In this document: positions 23,000 through 34,437 of the stretch, one piece after another | How positions within the stretch are numbered: the first letter of the stretch is position 1 | Layout: each line of letters starts with the position of its first letter | Assembly: GCA_032622095.1 (NCBI GenBank) | Contig: CP136061.1 | Coordinates: 65,105,127 to 65,169,126, forward strand | Length of the DNA: 64,000 nucleotides | Direction of reading: 5' to 3' | Source of the DNA: Siphonodentalium dalli | Lineage: Eukaryota; Mollusca; Scaphopoda; Gadilida; Siphonodentaliidae | Notes under the pieces: model-generated | The model's input: the letters and a program-made list of their open reading frames with translations, nothing else | Databases searched by the model: none | What the model was told of the DNA's origin: nothing | Program-made: the position numbers and the translations under genes

Positions 23000-25900
23000 C
23001 ATAGTATATATACATAGTGCAGCATAGTGTGCATAATCCATGTTTCACTAGACCATAAAAGGGATTACAGTCAATAACACTCTTCAAGTGAAACCACTAA
23101 TAGCAGTCAGTTCACTTCAAAGATGACATCAAATTGGCAGGTTGATCTGACACAAGTTTAACGATTATGATTATAGTGCACCAGTATTATAAAACAGAAT
23201 AGACTTCAGTGAAGTTTTTATTTTTAATATTTATTCACGCTGTGATGCTGATGGAACGGAAATTCACATTCAATGTTGTGTGCGCTTCAGCTTCCAATTA
23301 TATGAATACCCTTTTTATCATTTACAAAGAATTTAATTAGTGAAATTTAATGTAATATGATGATTGGTATGACATCATGAGTGGGCTCCATCAATTTTTA
23401 AACACGGTCAATGTTCAAATTACCATTTTAATTTAAAGTAAGCACAGTTCGTCAGTAATTAACAAATCAAGGTTTCGCATGACTTGGGCTTGAAGGTTAG
23501 TCCTAAGGCTGGAGTACAGGTGTAATAAAATGCCCTGTAATTATACACAGAATCGATACTAACTGCCGATTTGAACAACAGTATGTTATTTTATGTCTCA
23601 AATTGAATTTTAATTCCTTCTGTTGTACAATGGAAATCATCATGACAGAGAATCAATGTTTTTTTGGAGAATAGAACTGTATAGAAAGTAGATCTATCAC
23701 ATACAGTAGAAACAAGAGTTTAGAATAAACTCTAACTCTCAATTCTGTTAAGCTGCTTTCACATGTGACCGAGCAACACATCCACTTTATGCATATGCAT
23801 AATGTTTTAAGATAATGTAGGTCCATTATAGCGGAAGCAAAAAGAAATATTTTGTTACATATAGTCATTTCGGCATGGATTCCTCCAATGAAGAGAGTGT
23901 TCTCATGATTGTATTTTATGTCTGCAGCGAAAGAAGACAGAGGAGACCACAAAATTTTTGGAGCACAAAATCATAAAGAAAAGAATAGAACAAGGGGCAT
24001 AAGCTAATCTAATAGTAAAAACTTTGTATGCTGATGTGAAGACCAGAACATCAGTTTCTTCACGGTGTCTCGCAAACAGTTTTCATATATTTTGCATTTC
24101 ATCGGAGATGGTTTCCCATAAGTTTTGGGATATCTGGCCATCATGGATTAAACAAACGAACGTATTTCCTCATCCATTCTATTAGTTCCTATTTAAAACT
24201 AGCATCTATCTATTTTTTTTAGGCATGCTTGGTAACAGTTTCTATACTTGCAAATGAGTGACTGCCAGTGTCAGCAAAAAGGCTAACTCCCACTCAAAAC
24301 AATGGCATACTAATGTTATTTAATGTACAATTTGACCTATTTCAGCCATCACAATTATTTAATGTCCTGTTTCGATTGACAGAAATAGAAAACATGGTGC
24401 CAGATATGCCATACTCCCCCACAGAATAACATTCTAATTCATAAACACCCTAAAATATCCATGGTAAATCCCAGGATTATGACAGCAAACATATTTCACC
24501 TCTCCGCTCATCATACGCATGTGTTAAGTGGACATATGTGAAACCAGCTTTAAGCCTTTGGCAATGGATGAGTTAGTTACTAATGCCATTGATATATTTA
24601 AAGGGAGTTTCTAAGCAGTTTTTCCTCACAACTGAGTATTATTATATAACATCCTCGAATCAGTACACTGATTAAATTTATTAAGAATATGAAACTGAGA
24701 ATAACGATATCTGAAGATGAAACATAGGGAAACTATATATCACCGTTTATGTATATGTATATATATTACACTAAGAACTTTGTAAATAATACACATCTAT
24801 GTCACATGTTACATCTATCCAGTAACATGTGAACATATGTCTTAGAGATTAAAGCATAGCATAGAGTGTTGAAATATTACCATAGATATTTAAGGCACCC
24901 TAACTAATAAGGCAACTTATTTACAGAAACTGACTATCATACCTGGTGTAAATTAATATCTGAGGCAATTTATGGGGTGCTTATATTCAAACCCTGAGTC
25001 AACTCCTGACCAATATACTGGAAGTAACCAAGAGAAATGGGAGCATATTCAACAAATTCACATCTTTTACAGCCAGAGATAAAAACATAATTATTGAAAA
25101 GAAAAATATTGCAGCATTTTAAGCACCATCAAAGATGAAGCTTGTATTTGGCTAGCAGAGTGGACATACATTGGTTGAAGGGGTCACTCTCACCACAAAA
25201 TTAGTGAAGGGTACACTAAACGAGGTTTTGAAAATGTACCGAAGGTTACACATGTTTTGAAATCTCATTCTAAATAATGTTTAATTTTCACATCTGCCCT
25301 GATTTCTGTTAGAGAATTGTTTATGTTCCATTGAAAATTAAAATGATATGAAAACAAACTGCGGATGGGCGCGAGACTTTCAGGAACACAGTTGAAGTAA
25401 CTGCATTAGTGCTGATAGCAAATCCTAAGTACCCCTCAGCACATTTTCAAATTCCCCCATGCACCCCCTTTCTTGGAGGAAAAGAGATCGAGGCACCTGC
25501 CCCCTTTCCCATTTTAGCATCCCTCTCTGTGCAGGAGATATTCATGTAGTACTTCAATAAATAATAAACCAAGTGATAAAGAAACATTAACATTGTTTCT
25601 AGGATTGCCACCTGAATCTACTTATTTATTCATATGGGGGGGGTGGTAATTCTTAACATTTCACTCAGTACTACGAAGTAATCTTGATATTTCTACTTGA
25701 TGCAAAGCTACAGCTGCCGTGTCTGTTTCTATTAAATACTGCAGAACCCACACATATTAAGATTGTTAAAAAGGCCAGTTTATGTCAGGCAGCATTTGTT
25801 ATGTTCCAATCAGACGATTATCTCTGCATACTTAGTGCATGCAACAGGAAATAAAACTCAGCCTGTTACTGACTTCAGTCACAAACTATCAGTCTGATGT

Positions 25901-26040
25901 GCCTATCACTGTCAAACATCACAATTAAAATGTCTGATCTGCCCTAAAATAAGCTGAGGTTGTCCTAACATAACCCGGACTCTGCCAGGAATGTCCTCAA
26001 GAGGGTCTCCTTTGGGAGGTTGTCCAACTTTGTATTTACA
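23000..26040. other. 3-kb stretch without recognised repeats or genes
   Basis: The longest quiet stretch in the window. I see no family A-F copy, no splice pair joined by a convincing frame, and no long open frame. C-rich patches occur at 25450-25530. Conserved non-coding function cannot be judged from one genome. Confidence 0.4.
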
Positions 26041-26165
26041 ACTGCCAGGGGTGCTGGAGGAAGGGGGGGTGCAGAGGTGCTGGAGGAAGGGGAGAGTGGG
26101 GACAAAATAGCAGCCAAGAGGTACTGGAGGGAGGGGAGAGTGGGGACAAAATGCTGTTTTAATCA
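26041..26165. repeat. G-rich imperfect tandem repeat
   Basis: Three imperfect units built on 'aggtgctggaggaagggg' and 'agagtggggacaaaat'. A further 'gggggacaaaatgctgt' block lies at about 26233, after a short inverted pair ('aaaatgctgttttaatcat' against 'aaaacagcatt'). Confidence 0.7.
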
Positions 26166-26883
26166 TCATAAAATGGTAATTAATAGATAATTATCAGCTA
26201 AAACAGCATTGTTATAATTGTCTGGGGTTGGGGGTGGGGGACAAAATGCTGTGTTTAATCTTCATAGAAAAGTATATCTATCAGCTAAATATGCCCTTGG
26301 TCCTGGAAATTGCTTTAAAATATTGCAAGAGTTCCAATTATGAGTAACAGCTGACTTTTAGTGTGTTGAAGTATGTCTGTACTCGGCAGGTTGGAAACAT
26401 GAAATTAGGCAGTTTTTTCATAAATAATTTTGTGGGTAGTTTGGCCATGTTTTGTCAACCTTAATGTGAACATGTTAGACAGAATTAATATCCTATTTTG
26501 TATTTTGAATATAAACACCAAAGACTATGAAAATCCTGACTACATGTATTATATGAGACATGATAGATTAGTTTGTATAAATGTTACCTGTTGATAATTT
26601 GTCATGCTGAAGACATGGAGCCTGAAAACAGGTGGCCATATTTATTCAGCTCTCCTGAACACACGTTCTAATTTTTCATTCTGTTTAACAGATGTCTAAC
26701 ATGCAGTAAAACCAAATCAATGTAATTTTTATGACTTTACAGTAACTGTTTGTGATGAATCACCTGGAACATACCACAAGTATTCTCAATACATGGCTGG
26801 TGTGTTTGGGGCATTGTCTCAGCTGCTAAGCAATACATCACAATGTTGACTCTTTTATTGATGGAGGAAAACTTGTGCATAGG
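26166..26883. other. no recognisable feature
   Basis: Contains the outlying unit of the G-rich repeat near 26220-26260 and otherwise nothing that I can support. Confidence 0.45.
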
Positions 26884-27235
26884 GTTAAAGATACTCAATC
26901 CAATTTGGTGGTTGCCATATCATCAGATTCCCACAACAACATTTCTTGAAATGCCGCTTCAGTTATCAGAATCAATTAATTGCCACTTGATTTTAGAGTT
27001 ATCCATCTTCATCCACAATTTGGTCCGAGACCGTCAGCTTGACAAATATTTGCCAGGCCGCCAAAAATTACAAATCTCGGGAAATAACAAATTTCAAAAA
27101 CTGATATCTGATCACTCTGAGCTTTGATGAGTGGGTTCCTCGACTCAAATCAAAATGTTTAATTTTACCCCCGAAACCAAAGAAATAGTAAATTAGGAGC
27201 GTTAATTCGGATTATGCCTCTTTAATCTTACTATA
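26884..27235 (+). repeat. family K repeat, copy 2
   Basis: Starts 'ttaaagatactcaatcc' and ends 'ggattatgcctctttaa'. Same-orientation match to 981-1441, with a shorter middle. The matching ends in both copies suggest that the element boundaries are real. Confidence 0.7.
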
Positions 27236-27843
27236 AATTGAACCACTGATCACCTGGTAAGCATCCAGAATAAAAGCTGAATTCTCATATAGGCTGATAT
27301 AGGGGAGAAAACTTTAATAATATGAGCCCACTAGGTTTGCTATTTTATCCGAATTGCATTGATTTTTAATTTGTGTATCATTTTGTTATTGGTATTACTC
27401 AGGGTCGCCAGATGCATCAGAACAGAAGGAAAGGGGGGGGCAGCATTTCCAGAATCAGGCACCATTCAGATATGTACAATGACCAAGTTCATGCTAAATT
27501 ACCAGAATTTATCACAATTCCACTTAAAAACAATATAAAACTTCCACTTTATCTCAGACTTGATATCATTCTGGGGATCCTGAAAGGGCATTTTCTGTCC
27601 TTTATTGACAGTTGTGCCTTTCAATGCTTCTGCCGACACTACTCAGAGCTCCTCAACCTACGAAAGAGGGACAACCCCTCTTGTGCTGTTATTCGGCTCA
27701 TAAAATTATCAATAAAGTACTCTTCAGCTTCTTCCTAGTGGTTGGCTACATGCAGGCTTGAAAAGTGACAAATTTATGAAGAAGAAATTTCCCCATATGG
27801 CTTGTTAACTGCGGGCATATAAGAATAGTGTGGTATTCGTCTC
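27236..27843. other. no recognisable feature
   Basis: A plus-strand open frame of about 120 codons lies at 27373-27738. Its translation does not resemble any family I know, and it lacks supporting context, so I do not call it a gene. Confidence 0.4.
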
Positions 27844-28010
27844 CTAGCGCTTCCATGCATAAGGTGCATTTCCTATCAGAATACGTATGGGGTATTTATC
27901 CACGAACCACGAACCAGTTTCGACTGGCAATTTGTGGTTTCCGGCGTCGGACCCGCCGCCTCCCGGGGCGAAACAGCTCTCGTCGGTTTCCGGTGCCGAT
28001 TCATGTATAA
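27844..28010 (-). other. GC-rich patch with unexplained open frame
   Basis: A CpG-containing island of about 120 bases ('gcgtcggacccgccgcctcc', 'gtttccggtgccgattc') in AT-rich surroundings. The minus strand is open for about 55 codons before a stop at 27844-27846, with a Gly-rich stretch followed by KLPVETGSWFVDKYPIR. No methionine start, splice pair or known family was recognised. It may be a decayed mobile-element coding piece or a short exon. Confidence 0.3.
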
Positions 28011-28849
28011 GTATTACTATTTACCAAGCAGGTACAATAGCACCTGAGACAGATCATAACAAACTGAACATTAGCAATGAATCACAGGCATGGATGTCAT
28101 CAAAAACAAATTGACTACCGCCATTAACTCAAGATAATAAGTGAACAAAACCACTGTTAATAATAATACAGAGTTCCATTAGTCCTCAAAATTGAGCATA
28201 TTCAAAGCACCTGCTTCAGTCTGCTTTGTTAATATCAAGAACTTGCTTTTTCACCCGAGAAGTCTCATCAGGTATAACGAATCATTTTCTTTTGAAGATC
28301 GCTAATTCGTTCTTGAACATAATATATGGGAATGGTCATTTTTTATGTTTGAAGAGTTTAAGAAAGACTCATTATGAACCAATTAGTTGAATCAGTTGGC
28401 TCTTGTTCAACTTCTCGTCTCCACATGGTTCCTCCTGATGCTGTTGTTTATAGTAATGTGTTCAGTATAAACAGCTGCTCAGAATAATGGGAACCTCAAT
28501 TGATTCATACCTACCAACAGTTATCGTATAAACTCAACATCTTCTATATGACTCAACATCTCATTTCAACATGCACTTCCGTAGTTTTCTCAAAATAAAC
28601 TACAATTAAATGTCAAAGTATCCTTGAACCCCCAGTTGTTCAGACTGAGTTGGTAAAATGGTTTACACATTAAATTATCATAAATTCTTCAACTTTCCTC
28701 TTGATATTCCATGAATTTTATAGTGCCCCTGGTAGGGAATTGGAACATTTAACCTCTTGGTTGTAATATATATGTCAGTAATCAGTATGTATGTAAAATG
28801 TCACCTTGTGTGCTATATGTCTGTACTGAGTACGGTCTAAGTATGGACC
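28011..28849. other. no recognisable feature
   Basis: AT-rich sequence up to A7. No exon or repeat end that I can support. Confidence 0.45.
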
Positions 28850-28851
28850 TA

Positions 28852-28972
28852 CAGTAATGCCCTAAGTAATCGACCCCTTAACCACAGCAGAATTATGGGT
28901 AACTTTTCAGGATTTAGTTGAAAAAATGGCTTGTTGCCATTCATCGGGGGGGGGGGGGGAAGCTCTCCCACT
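28852..28972. mobile_element. family A half element (A7) ending in a G tract
   Basis: Left terminus intact after TA (28850-28851). The left arm is complete to 'gccattcatc', then a run of 14 G (28946-28959) replaces the centre and the whole right arm is absent. It runs directly into a family D fragment. Confidence 0.8.
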
Positions 28973-29125
28973 AAGTTATAAAAGAATACATTGGAATGGT
29001 CTATCATTCATTTGGAGGTATTTTTAGGTAATAAAAGCAGACATCAGGCCAACCATAAGATAATACATGTGTTGACAGATTCCTATATATTGAGGGAAAT
29101 ATCAGTTAATAAAGTTCACCAAATG
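28973..29125. mobile_element. family D fragment (D6)
   Basis: Starts inside a D element: 'cactaagttataaaagaata', 'tcattcatttggaggta', 'gataatacatgtgttgac', 'attcctatatattgaggg'. Terminal ends are missing on both sides. A related short block ('aaaagcagacatgttgat') lies at about 29278. Confidence 0.6.
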
Positions 29126-29940
29126 TTAATTGAACTTCAAGGAGTAACAGCTCTCTACAAAATAGAGAATCAAATAAGATTTCAGTTTTCACACAGCCTG
29201 GCCAGAAGAGAAATCTTGATGTGAAACACTGCCAAAATTCATATATCTAAACAATTAAAGATTTTTTTCATATCAATAAAAGCAGACATGTTGATATTAC
29301 AATCAACTTCAAGGAGCAACAGAAATCTTTATTAAGTCAATAAGATTTCAGTTTTCTCAGGGCCTGGTCAGTATCATCTGAGGTGAATTGCTTATTCCAG
29401 GAAATGTTTCATCCCAAAGAGTCCCAAATGGGTCATTAGTGTTAAGGTTAATTACTTCTAACTAGTTCTCACAAAGCTGATACAGAGGATTTAAATCAGC
29501 CATGGTCAGCAGATGAGGAAACCAGGGTGTCTGCTTAATGTCCAGACAGAACTATAATGTAAACAATTCCCATAAGAATTTTTCTAATGCTTGAAAATTC
29601 AGGAAAATGTTTATTATGGTGGCCATATAAAATTCACTGTGAAAATAGTTCCATTTTATTATATGACATACCAGTAGTTTGTCTGGGCACATACCATTCC
29701 CAATTAAAAATTATTTAATTGAAGGGACATCATATAATGAATATTGAATCAAGCCATTATTTTAAGCTATTATCACCAAAAAAGTTGCACGCTGTCGGAA
29801 GATCCGGAAGGGCAAGGGGGTGCTAGCACCGCAAGAAGAATACTGTTACTATACCAACCAGTCTGCTTCAGACCTGAGGAGTGACCTGAATAATTAAGGG
29901 CAAATACCGAGTTAATTTTCAGAAAAGGGCATGCTTTTAA
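29126..29940. other. no gene recognised; short echoes of D6
   Basis: Blocks such as 'cttcaaggagcaacag' and 'aataagatttcagtttt' at 29310-29360 repeat 29130-29185, so this stretch contains a local duplication. No coding evidence. Confidence 0.45.
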
Positions 29941-30145
29941 TTAGTCCCTTTTAGATTCTCCCATTCAGTTATGTAAGTATACATTAGAATGGTCTATTCT
30001 TTATACATGTATGTAGGGATGTTTAGGAAATATAGGAAGATGAACAGATAATATGCAGAATGATTCCAATTCACTGGTAATAAATGTTCAAATAATATAT
30101 TCAACAGACAGTCCATGGGCATTTGTTGAACATATTATTTGAATA
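29941..30145. mobile_element. family D copy (D7), decayed
   Basis: Begins 'ttaattagtcccttttagat', then 'tctcccattcagttatg' and 'aagtatacattagaatgg', and includes the inverted pair 'caaataatatattcaac' / 'gttgaacatattatttg'. The right terminal block is replaced by a local duplication. Confidence 0.65.
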
Positions 30146-30290
30146 TAAGGAATTTCATATAATTTGCACACAAAAAATAAATTTATTCACAAAAGCAGAC
30201 AGTCCATGGGCATTTGTTGAACTTATTATCAGAATATAAGGAATTTCATATAAATTGCCAAAAGGACAAAATTTATTTCTCAAAGCAGAA
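30105..30290 (+). repeat. two-copy tandem repeat of about 92 bp
   Basis: 'acagtccatgggcatttg' occurs at about 30108 and 30200, each followed by 'ttgaac', 'ttat', 'gaatataaggaatttcatat'. It overlaps the right side of D7 and explains that element's abnormal end. Confidence 0.75.
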
Positions 30291-31624
30291 TGTTTTAGGC
30301 ACTTGCTATGATCAAGCCGACAATAAACTATCCAACAGCTCGTTTTGTTGGATGTGAAAGGGAAAACAGCCCTCATCTACCCTGTCTCCTGTTGAGAATA
30401 TATTCCACTCACAACACACCATGAGGCCGAGGATAGTAAAAGTTCAATAGAGTTATTCCTCTTGACCTACTATGTTTAAGTTGCCTGAACAGCTTGGATT
30501 TGTTTCCTTGTAGAGTTATTCTTCCTGAACACTGGGAGCAGCTGGTGGCCCATTCATATTTGCTAGTCCCCCCCCCCCATCTAATCAGAACCCCCCATTA
30601 GAATCCATCTAACTGACTGACCACATGATGTATTGGAATATTAATAGACCAAATGGTGAACATTTCTCAGTTCTGTCAGACTTCATTTATTCTGCCAGTA
30701 ACAGGCAGTGGCTGATAAGTTGTGAGGCAAACAATAAGAAAGGCAATCCAGTGGTGATTGTAGATAACAATTTAAGAGTTCTCTCATGGGTTCCATAATA
30801 TATGTGTCCATGTTCAGGGAACAAATATATGTGTCCATGTTCAGGGAACATGATTGTTCAGGGAACATGATATGATGGTCATGAACCTCAGCATATCCAA
30901 GTCTTTTCTATTTATTCACTCAATGTTCCTCCTACTTTATACCATTAGCATCACAATTAATATATTGATTTACAAGTGTTTTATAAGAAGGGGCCTGCCA
31001 GCTCAGTCAGATATGGTATTTATTATTTCATAGCAAGACAATATGAGCATGTGACATTTTTAATCATCACCATGACCAATTAACTTTGCATTCAAATGTT
31101 GGTGTTCTCATCACAATTCACCTATGTGCATCTAGAAACTGATACTGCCAATTTAGCCCACTGTTCTAATTTGGGATGTGTATGATATGTTTATTTGGTA
31201 ATTTCTGAATTTCAAAATCATGGATACTGATCAACCATCCATCGTGTCAAAACTATTTTTGGATTGAGAACATTGAATATTGTCTATCGTTCTATATATC
31301 TGCCCACGATAGCACAAGTGCCATATCAACAAACCCATTCACACATGTGTTATTCTGTGTTTATTACATGCCACCCATCCTAGAATCCATTAATTGTGGA
31401 AAAAAAAGACTATTCAGAAACAGACAGGTCTTGTCATGTCATGTGTTGATGCTTTTATTTTATAGTTTCGTTATCATGGTCGGAGCAAATGTCATGTGAT
31501 GGTGATGTTGTCCGATTCCACACACGAGTGTGACATCACTTGAAAAAGAGGACACAGCCAAAGACAACGGAACAGTGAACAGTTATTCAGGAACAGGCGT
31601 GTAGTAATAAATTGAGTTTCCAAT
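30291..31624. other. no gene; small tandem and C tract
   Basis: A short tandem ('atatgtgtccatgttcaggg' twice, then 'gttcagggaacatgat') lies at 30797-30872, and a C run at about 30568-30578. No exon or mobile-element ends recognised. Confidence 0.5.
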
Positions 31625-31929
31625 CAAGCCTGGATATATAGTGTATGACATTTGCAGAATGAGGTCCCCCAGAGGGTGAATTTAGTGACGCTATCCCACA
31701 TCGTGGGCTAGCATCACCAAATTCACCCTCTAAGAACCTCATTCTGCTTAACTGCTAAGGGAGATCTAGGATCAGATTGAAGTTCACCAGTTGAATTGGT
31801 GATGTTCACCCATTAGTTATATCGTTCTGCATGTTATTTTCTGCAAATTAGGGTAATAGAAACTGAACAGAAGGGAAAAAGTAACTAAAAACAATGTTAA
31901 TTTTGTCAGCCACACTATATTCAGGCTTG
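31625..31929. mobile_element. family C foldback (C2) next to the NAV exon donor
   Basis: Left end 'caagcctggatatatagtg', right end 'cactatattcaggcttg'. Only the left inner palindrome is present (about 31655-31747, with 'atgaggtcccccagaggg' and its inverse). The element ends 21 bases before the NAV exon at 31951 on the plus strand, that is 21 nt into the intron as transcribed. The donor 'gtaagtac' is untouched. Confidence 0.8.
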
Positions 31930-31950
31930 TTAAATATAAGGTGTACTTAC

Positions 31951-32068
31951 TGACTGCTTCAATGACGTCGGCGAGTAACACCCCATCTGTGATATCTTGC
32001 TGCAGGTCAGTGATAAACTTCTTATTACGAGCCTTCTCCAAATAATGGTTCGCCCAGTCTGTATAGAT
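31951..32068 (-). CDS. NAV: neuron navigator CH-domain exon (first CH exon)
   Basis: Minus-strand exon of 118 nt: acceptor 'catttttttccag' upstream, donor 'gtaagtacacc' downstream. It encodes 39 residues beginning IYTDWANHYLEK and running through DLQQDITDGVLLADVIEAV, then leaves one base of a split codon. The opening YTDWAN motif and the LQQD-x-x-DGVLL core are diagnostic of the NAV (UNC-53/Sickie-type) CH domain. These are large cytoskeleton-linked proteins with a C-terminal AAA+ ATPase, involved in cell migration and neurite outgrowth. The split codon is completed exactly by the exon at 20614-20666. It enters in phase 0, matching the donor at 55174. Confidence 0.93.
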
Positions 32069-32157
32069 CTGGAAAAAAATGAATCACATTTTATTATATG
32101 CCTGCCTATAAAACAGCAGAAAATAACCGAAATGTAAATCGTTGTATGTACCTCTTA

Positions 32158-32221
32158 GAAGCTACAGTGAAATACGATTTTGTCATTTCATTGTAGCTTT
32201 TTGTTATTTCACTGTAGCTTC
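32158..32221. repeat. short inverted repeat, 16-bp perfect arms
   Basis: GAAGCTACAGTGAAAT at 32158 and its exact inverse ending at 32221, with a partial third copy ('atttcattgtagctt') between. It lies about 90 bases upstream, in transcript sense, of the NAV acceptor and could fold in the pre-mRNA. A TGACGTCA octamer (CRE-like) follows at about 32227. Confidence 0.75.
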
Positions 32222-32404
32222 TTGAATGACGTCATCGCATGAAAGCGGTTTTCTACCTATCAGCTCATCGGAGTCACAAATTTGGGTCAACCAGGTGTTG
32301 CTATCCGTGAATTTTTTTTGGTAATTTGTTGTGCTCTTAAAAGTGAAAATGTTGCATAATATAACAACTTTCAGCATTAATAAGGAGCATATAATAAAAA
32401 GAAC

Positions 32405-32520
32405 ACCTACAGTTTTTGTTTGAATACCTAAAACTTCTCATTCATGATTGGAAAAATATATTGAATTTTCTATTACAGACACTCATGTGATATTTCGGTA
32501 TTCAAACCAAAACTGTAGGT
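32405..32520. repeat. 116-bp foldback element
   Basis: Terminal inverted arms ACCTACAGTTTTTG...GAATACC and GGTATTC...CAAAACTGTAGGT, about 24 bases each with one or two mismatches, around an AT-rich centre. It looks like a small foldback transposable element. No other copy was recognised in the window. Confidence 0.7.
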
Positions 32521-32602
32521 AATCTCTATGTATTTACAATCACATGGCCTCTTAACACTTTAAGAACTGAATTCACTGAGTTTTTGTTTTATTCATATTT
32601 AA

Positions 32603-32808
32603 CCCTTTCATGACTGGAGCTTCCTGAAATTTTGTGTACCAATCCATTCTCTTTCACATATATAAGATAATACATAGGCCTAACAATATTGACCTTGACC
32701 TTGTAAGCATATTATATATGTGATGCTACCTATGATAGACTTGCATAAGACTTGCATAAACGAGAATGCACAGCTACAATTTTTAATGCTGCACCAGTCA
32801 TGAAAGGG
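32603..32808. mobile_element. family B element (B2), hairpins decayed
   Basis: TTAA at 32599-32602, left end CCCTTTCATGACTGGAGC, right end inverted CCCTTTCATGACTGGTGC followed by TTCA. The inner hairpins are eroded ('attctctttcacatatata', 'atatatgtgatgctacc'), but the linker 'cctaacaatattgacc' is preserved. Confidence 0.78.
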
Positions 32809-33490
32809 TTCATTATTATGATATTTTCATTTCCATGTTTTCTCACAACACACTTATTACTATCAGCACTTCTGTCATCTATTGCGACTAAGATATGTTG
32901 AATATCTTTCATCTTTTTTTTGTCCTCGAATTTCAGAAATTGCCCCTTCCCATTATGTGCATCTAAAAAAACTCAATTGTTTGTTATCTAGATAAAAAAC
33001 ATAATGTACATGTACTTATATCATTGAATAAACCAATCAGTTTGTATCCAAACACTATCCCCATTGGAAGAAAACAGCAATGAACTATGATTATTGAAAG
33101 TTCCAACCACATCAACTAACATTTCAGAGAACACAACGTTTGAACTATATCAAAATATTTACTACTTTATTCCGGACGCTTTATTCGGCAAAAACATTAC
33201 AGGAATTATTACGCCAATAATAGTCACTGCGTACAATTTGTTTATAACAATGAAGCTGTTTTATGACTATTTGGATATCAAATATATGAAGATAACTTAT
33301 TTTAGCATGAGTATGTCTTATTCAGTTCGGAACACCTCGGTGGAGTGTTTCACATCACTTTAAATTTAATTATGTGTTTTCTTCAAAGACACATTTAGCA
33401 ACAATAAATTCATGGCAGCAGCATGCAATAGGTAGGTTTAGAGGAAAGGACTTCTAACTTCATACTGCAGGCGCTGTCAGATACCAATGG
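32809..33490. other. no gene; possible family F tail
   Basis: The last 30 bases of the 33330-33362 segment ('gtggagtgtttcacatcac' then 'tttaa') match the end of family F. A plus-strand open frame of 89 codons at 33094-33363 runs into that tail and is therefore unlikely to be a gene. Confidence 0.45.
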
Positions 33491-34437
33491 CCAGATGATG
33501 CACGAGACGGCCAGATGATGCATGAGACGGCCAGATGATGCATGAGACGGTCAGATGATGCATGAGACAGTCAGATGATGCATGAGACGGTCAGATGATG
33601 CATGAGACGGCCAGATGATGCATGAGACGGCCAGATGATACATGAGACGGCCAGATGATGCATGAGACGGCCAGATGATGCATGAGACGGTCAGATGATG
33701 CATGAGACGGCCAGATGATGCATGAGACGGCCAGATGATACATGAGACGGTCAGATGATGCATGAGACGGCCAGATGATGCATGAGACGGCCAGATGATG
33801 CATGAGACGGCCAGATGATGCATGAGACGGCCAGATGATGCATGAGACGGCCAGATGATCCACGAGACGGCCAGATGATGCACGAGACGGCCAGATGATG
33901 CACGAGAAGGCCAGATGATGCACGAGGCGGCCAGATGATGCACGAGACGGCCAGATGATGCACGAGACGGCCAGATGATGCATGAGACGGCCAGATGATG
34001 CATGAGACGGCCAGATGATGCATGAGACGGTCAGATGATTCATGAGACGGCCAGATGATGCATGAGACGGTCAGATGATGCATGAGACGGTCAGATGATG
34101 CATGAGACGGCCAGATGATGCATGAGACGGCCAGATGATGCATGAGACGGCCAGATGATGCATGAGACGGCCAGATGATGCATGAGACGGTCAGATGATG
34201 CATGAGACGGTCAGATGATGCACGAGACAGCCAGATGATGCACGAGACGGCCAGATGATGCACGAGACGGCCAGATGATGCACGAGACGGCCAGATGATG
34301 CACGAGACGGCCAGATGATGCATGAGACGGCCAGATGATGCATGAGACGGCCAGATGATACATGAGACGGCCAGATGATGCATGAGACGGCCAGATGATG
34401 CATGAGACGGTCAGATGATGCATGAGACGGCCAGATG
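33491..34437. repeat. 20-bp minisatellite, 47 full units
   Basis: The unit is CCAGATGATGCATGAGACGG, repeated 47 times from 33491 to 34430 without a single insertion or deletion, then 7 more bases. Variation is almost all substitution: C/T at unit position 1, CAC/CAT at positions 11-13, and occasional ATA, ATC or ATT at 8-10. CAC variants cluster in two blocks (33851-33970 and 34211-34310). The array is open on the minus strand in several frames only because the unit lacks stops. These frames are not genes. Confidence 0.97.

Noticed and set aside
33094-33363. Plus-strand 89-codon frame with hydrophobic composition
   Set aside because: It ends in the family F terminal sequence and its composition follows AT richness.
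33491-34437. Minisatellite as a CRISPR array
   Set aside because: Units are contiguous 20-mers with no spacers, in a eukaryotic context.
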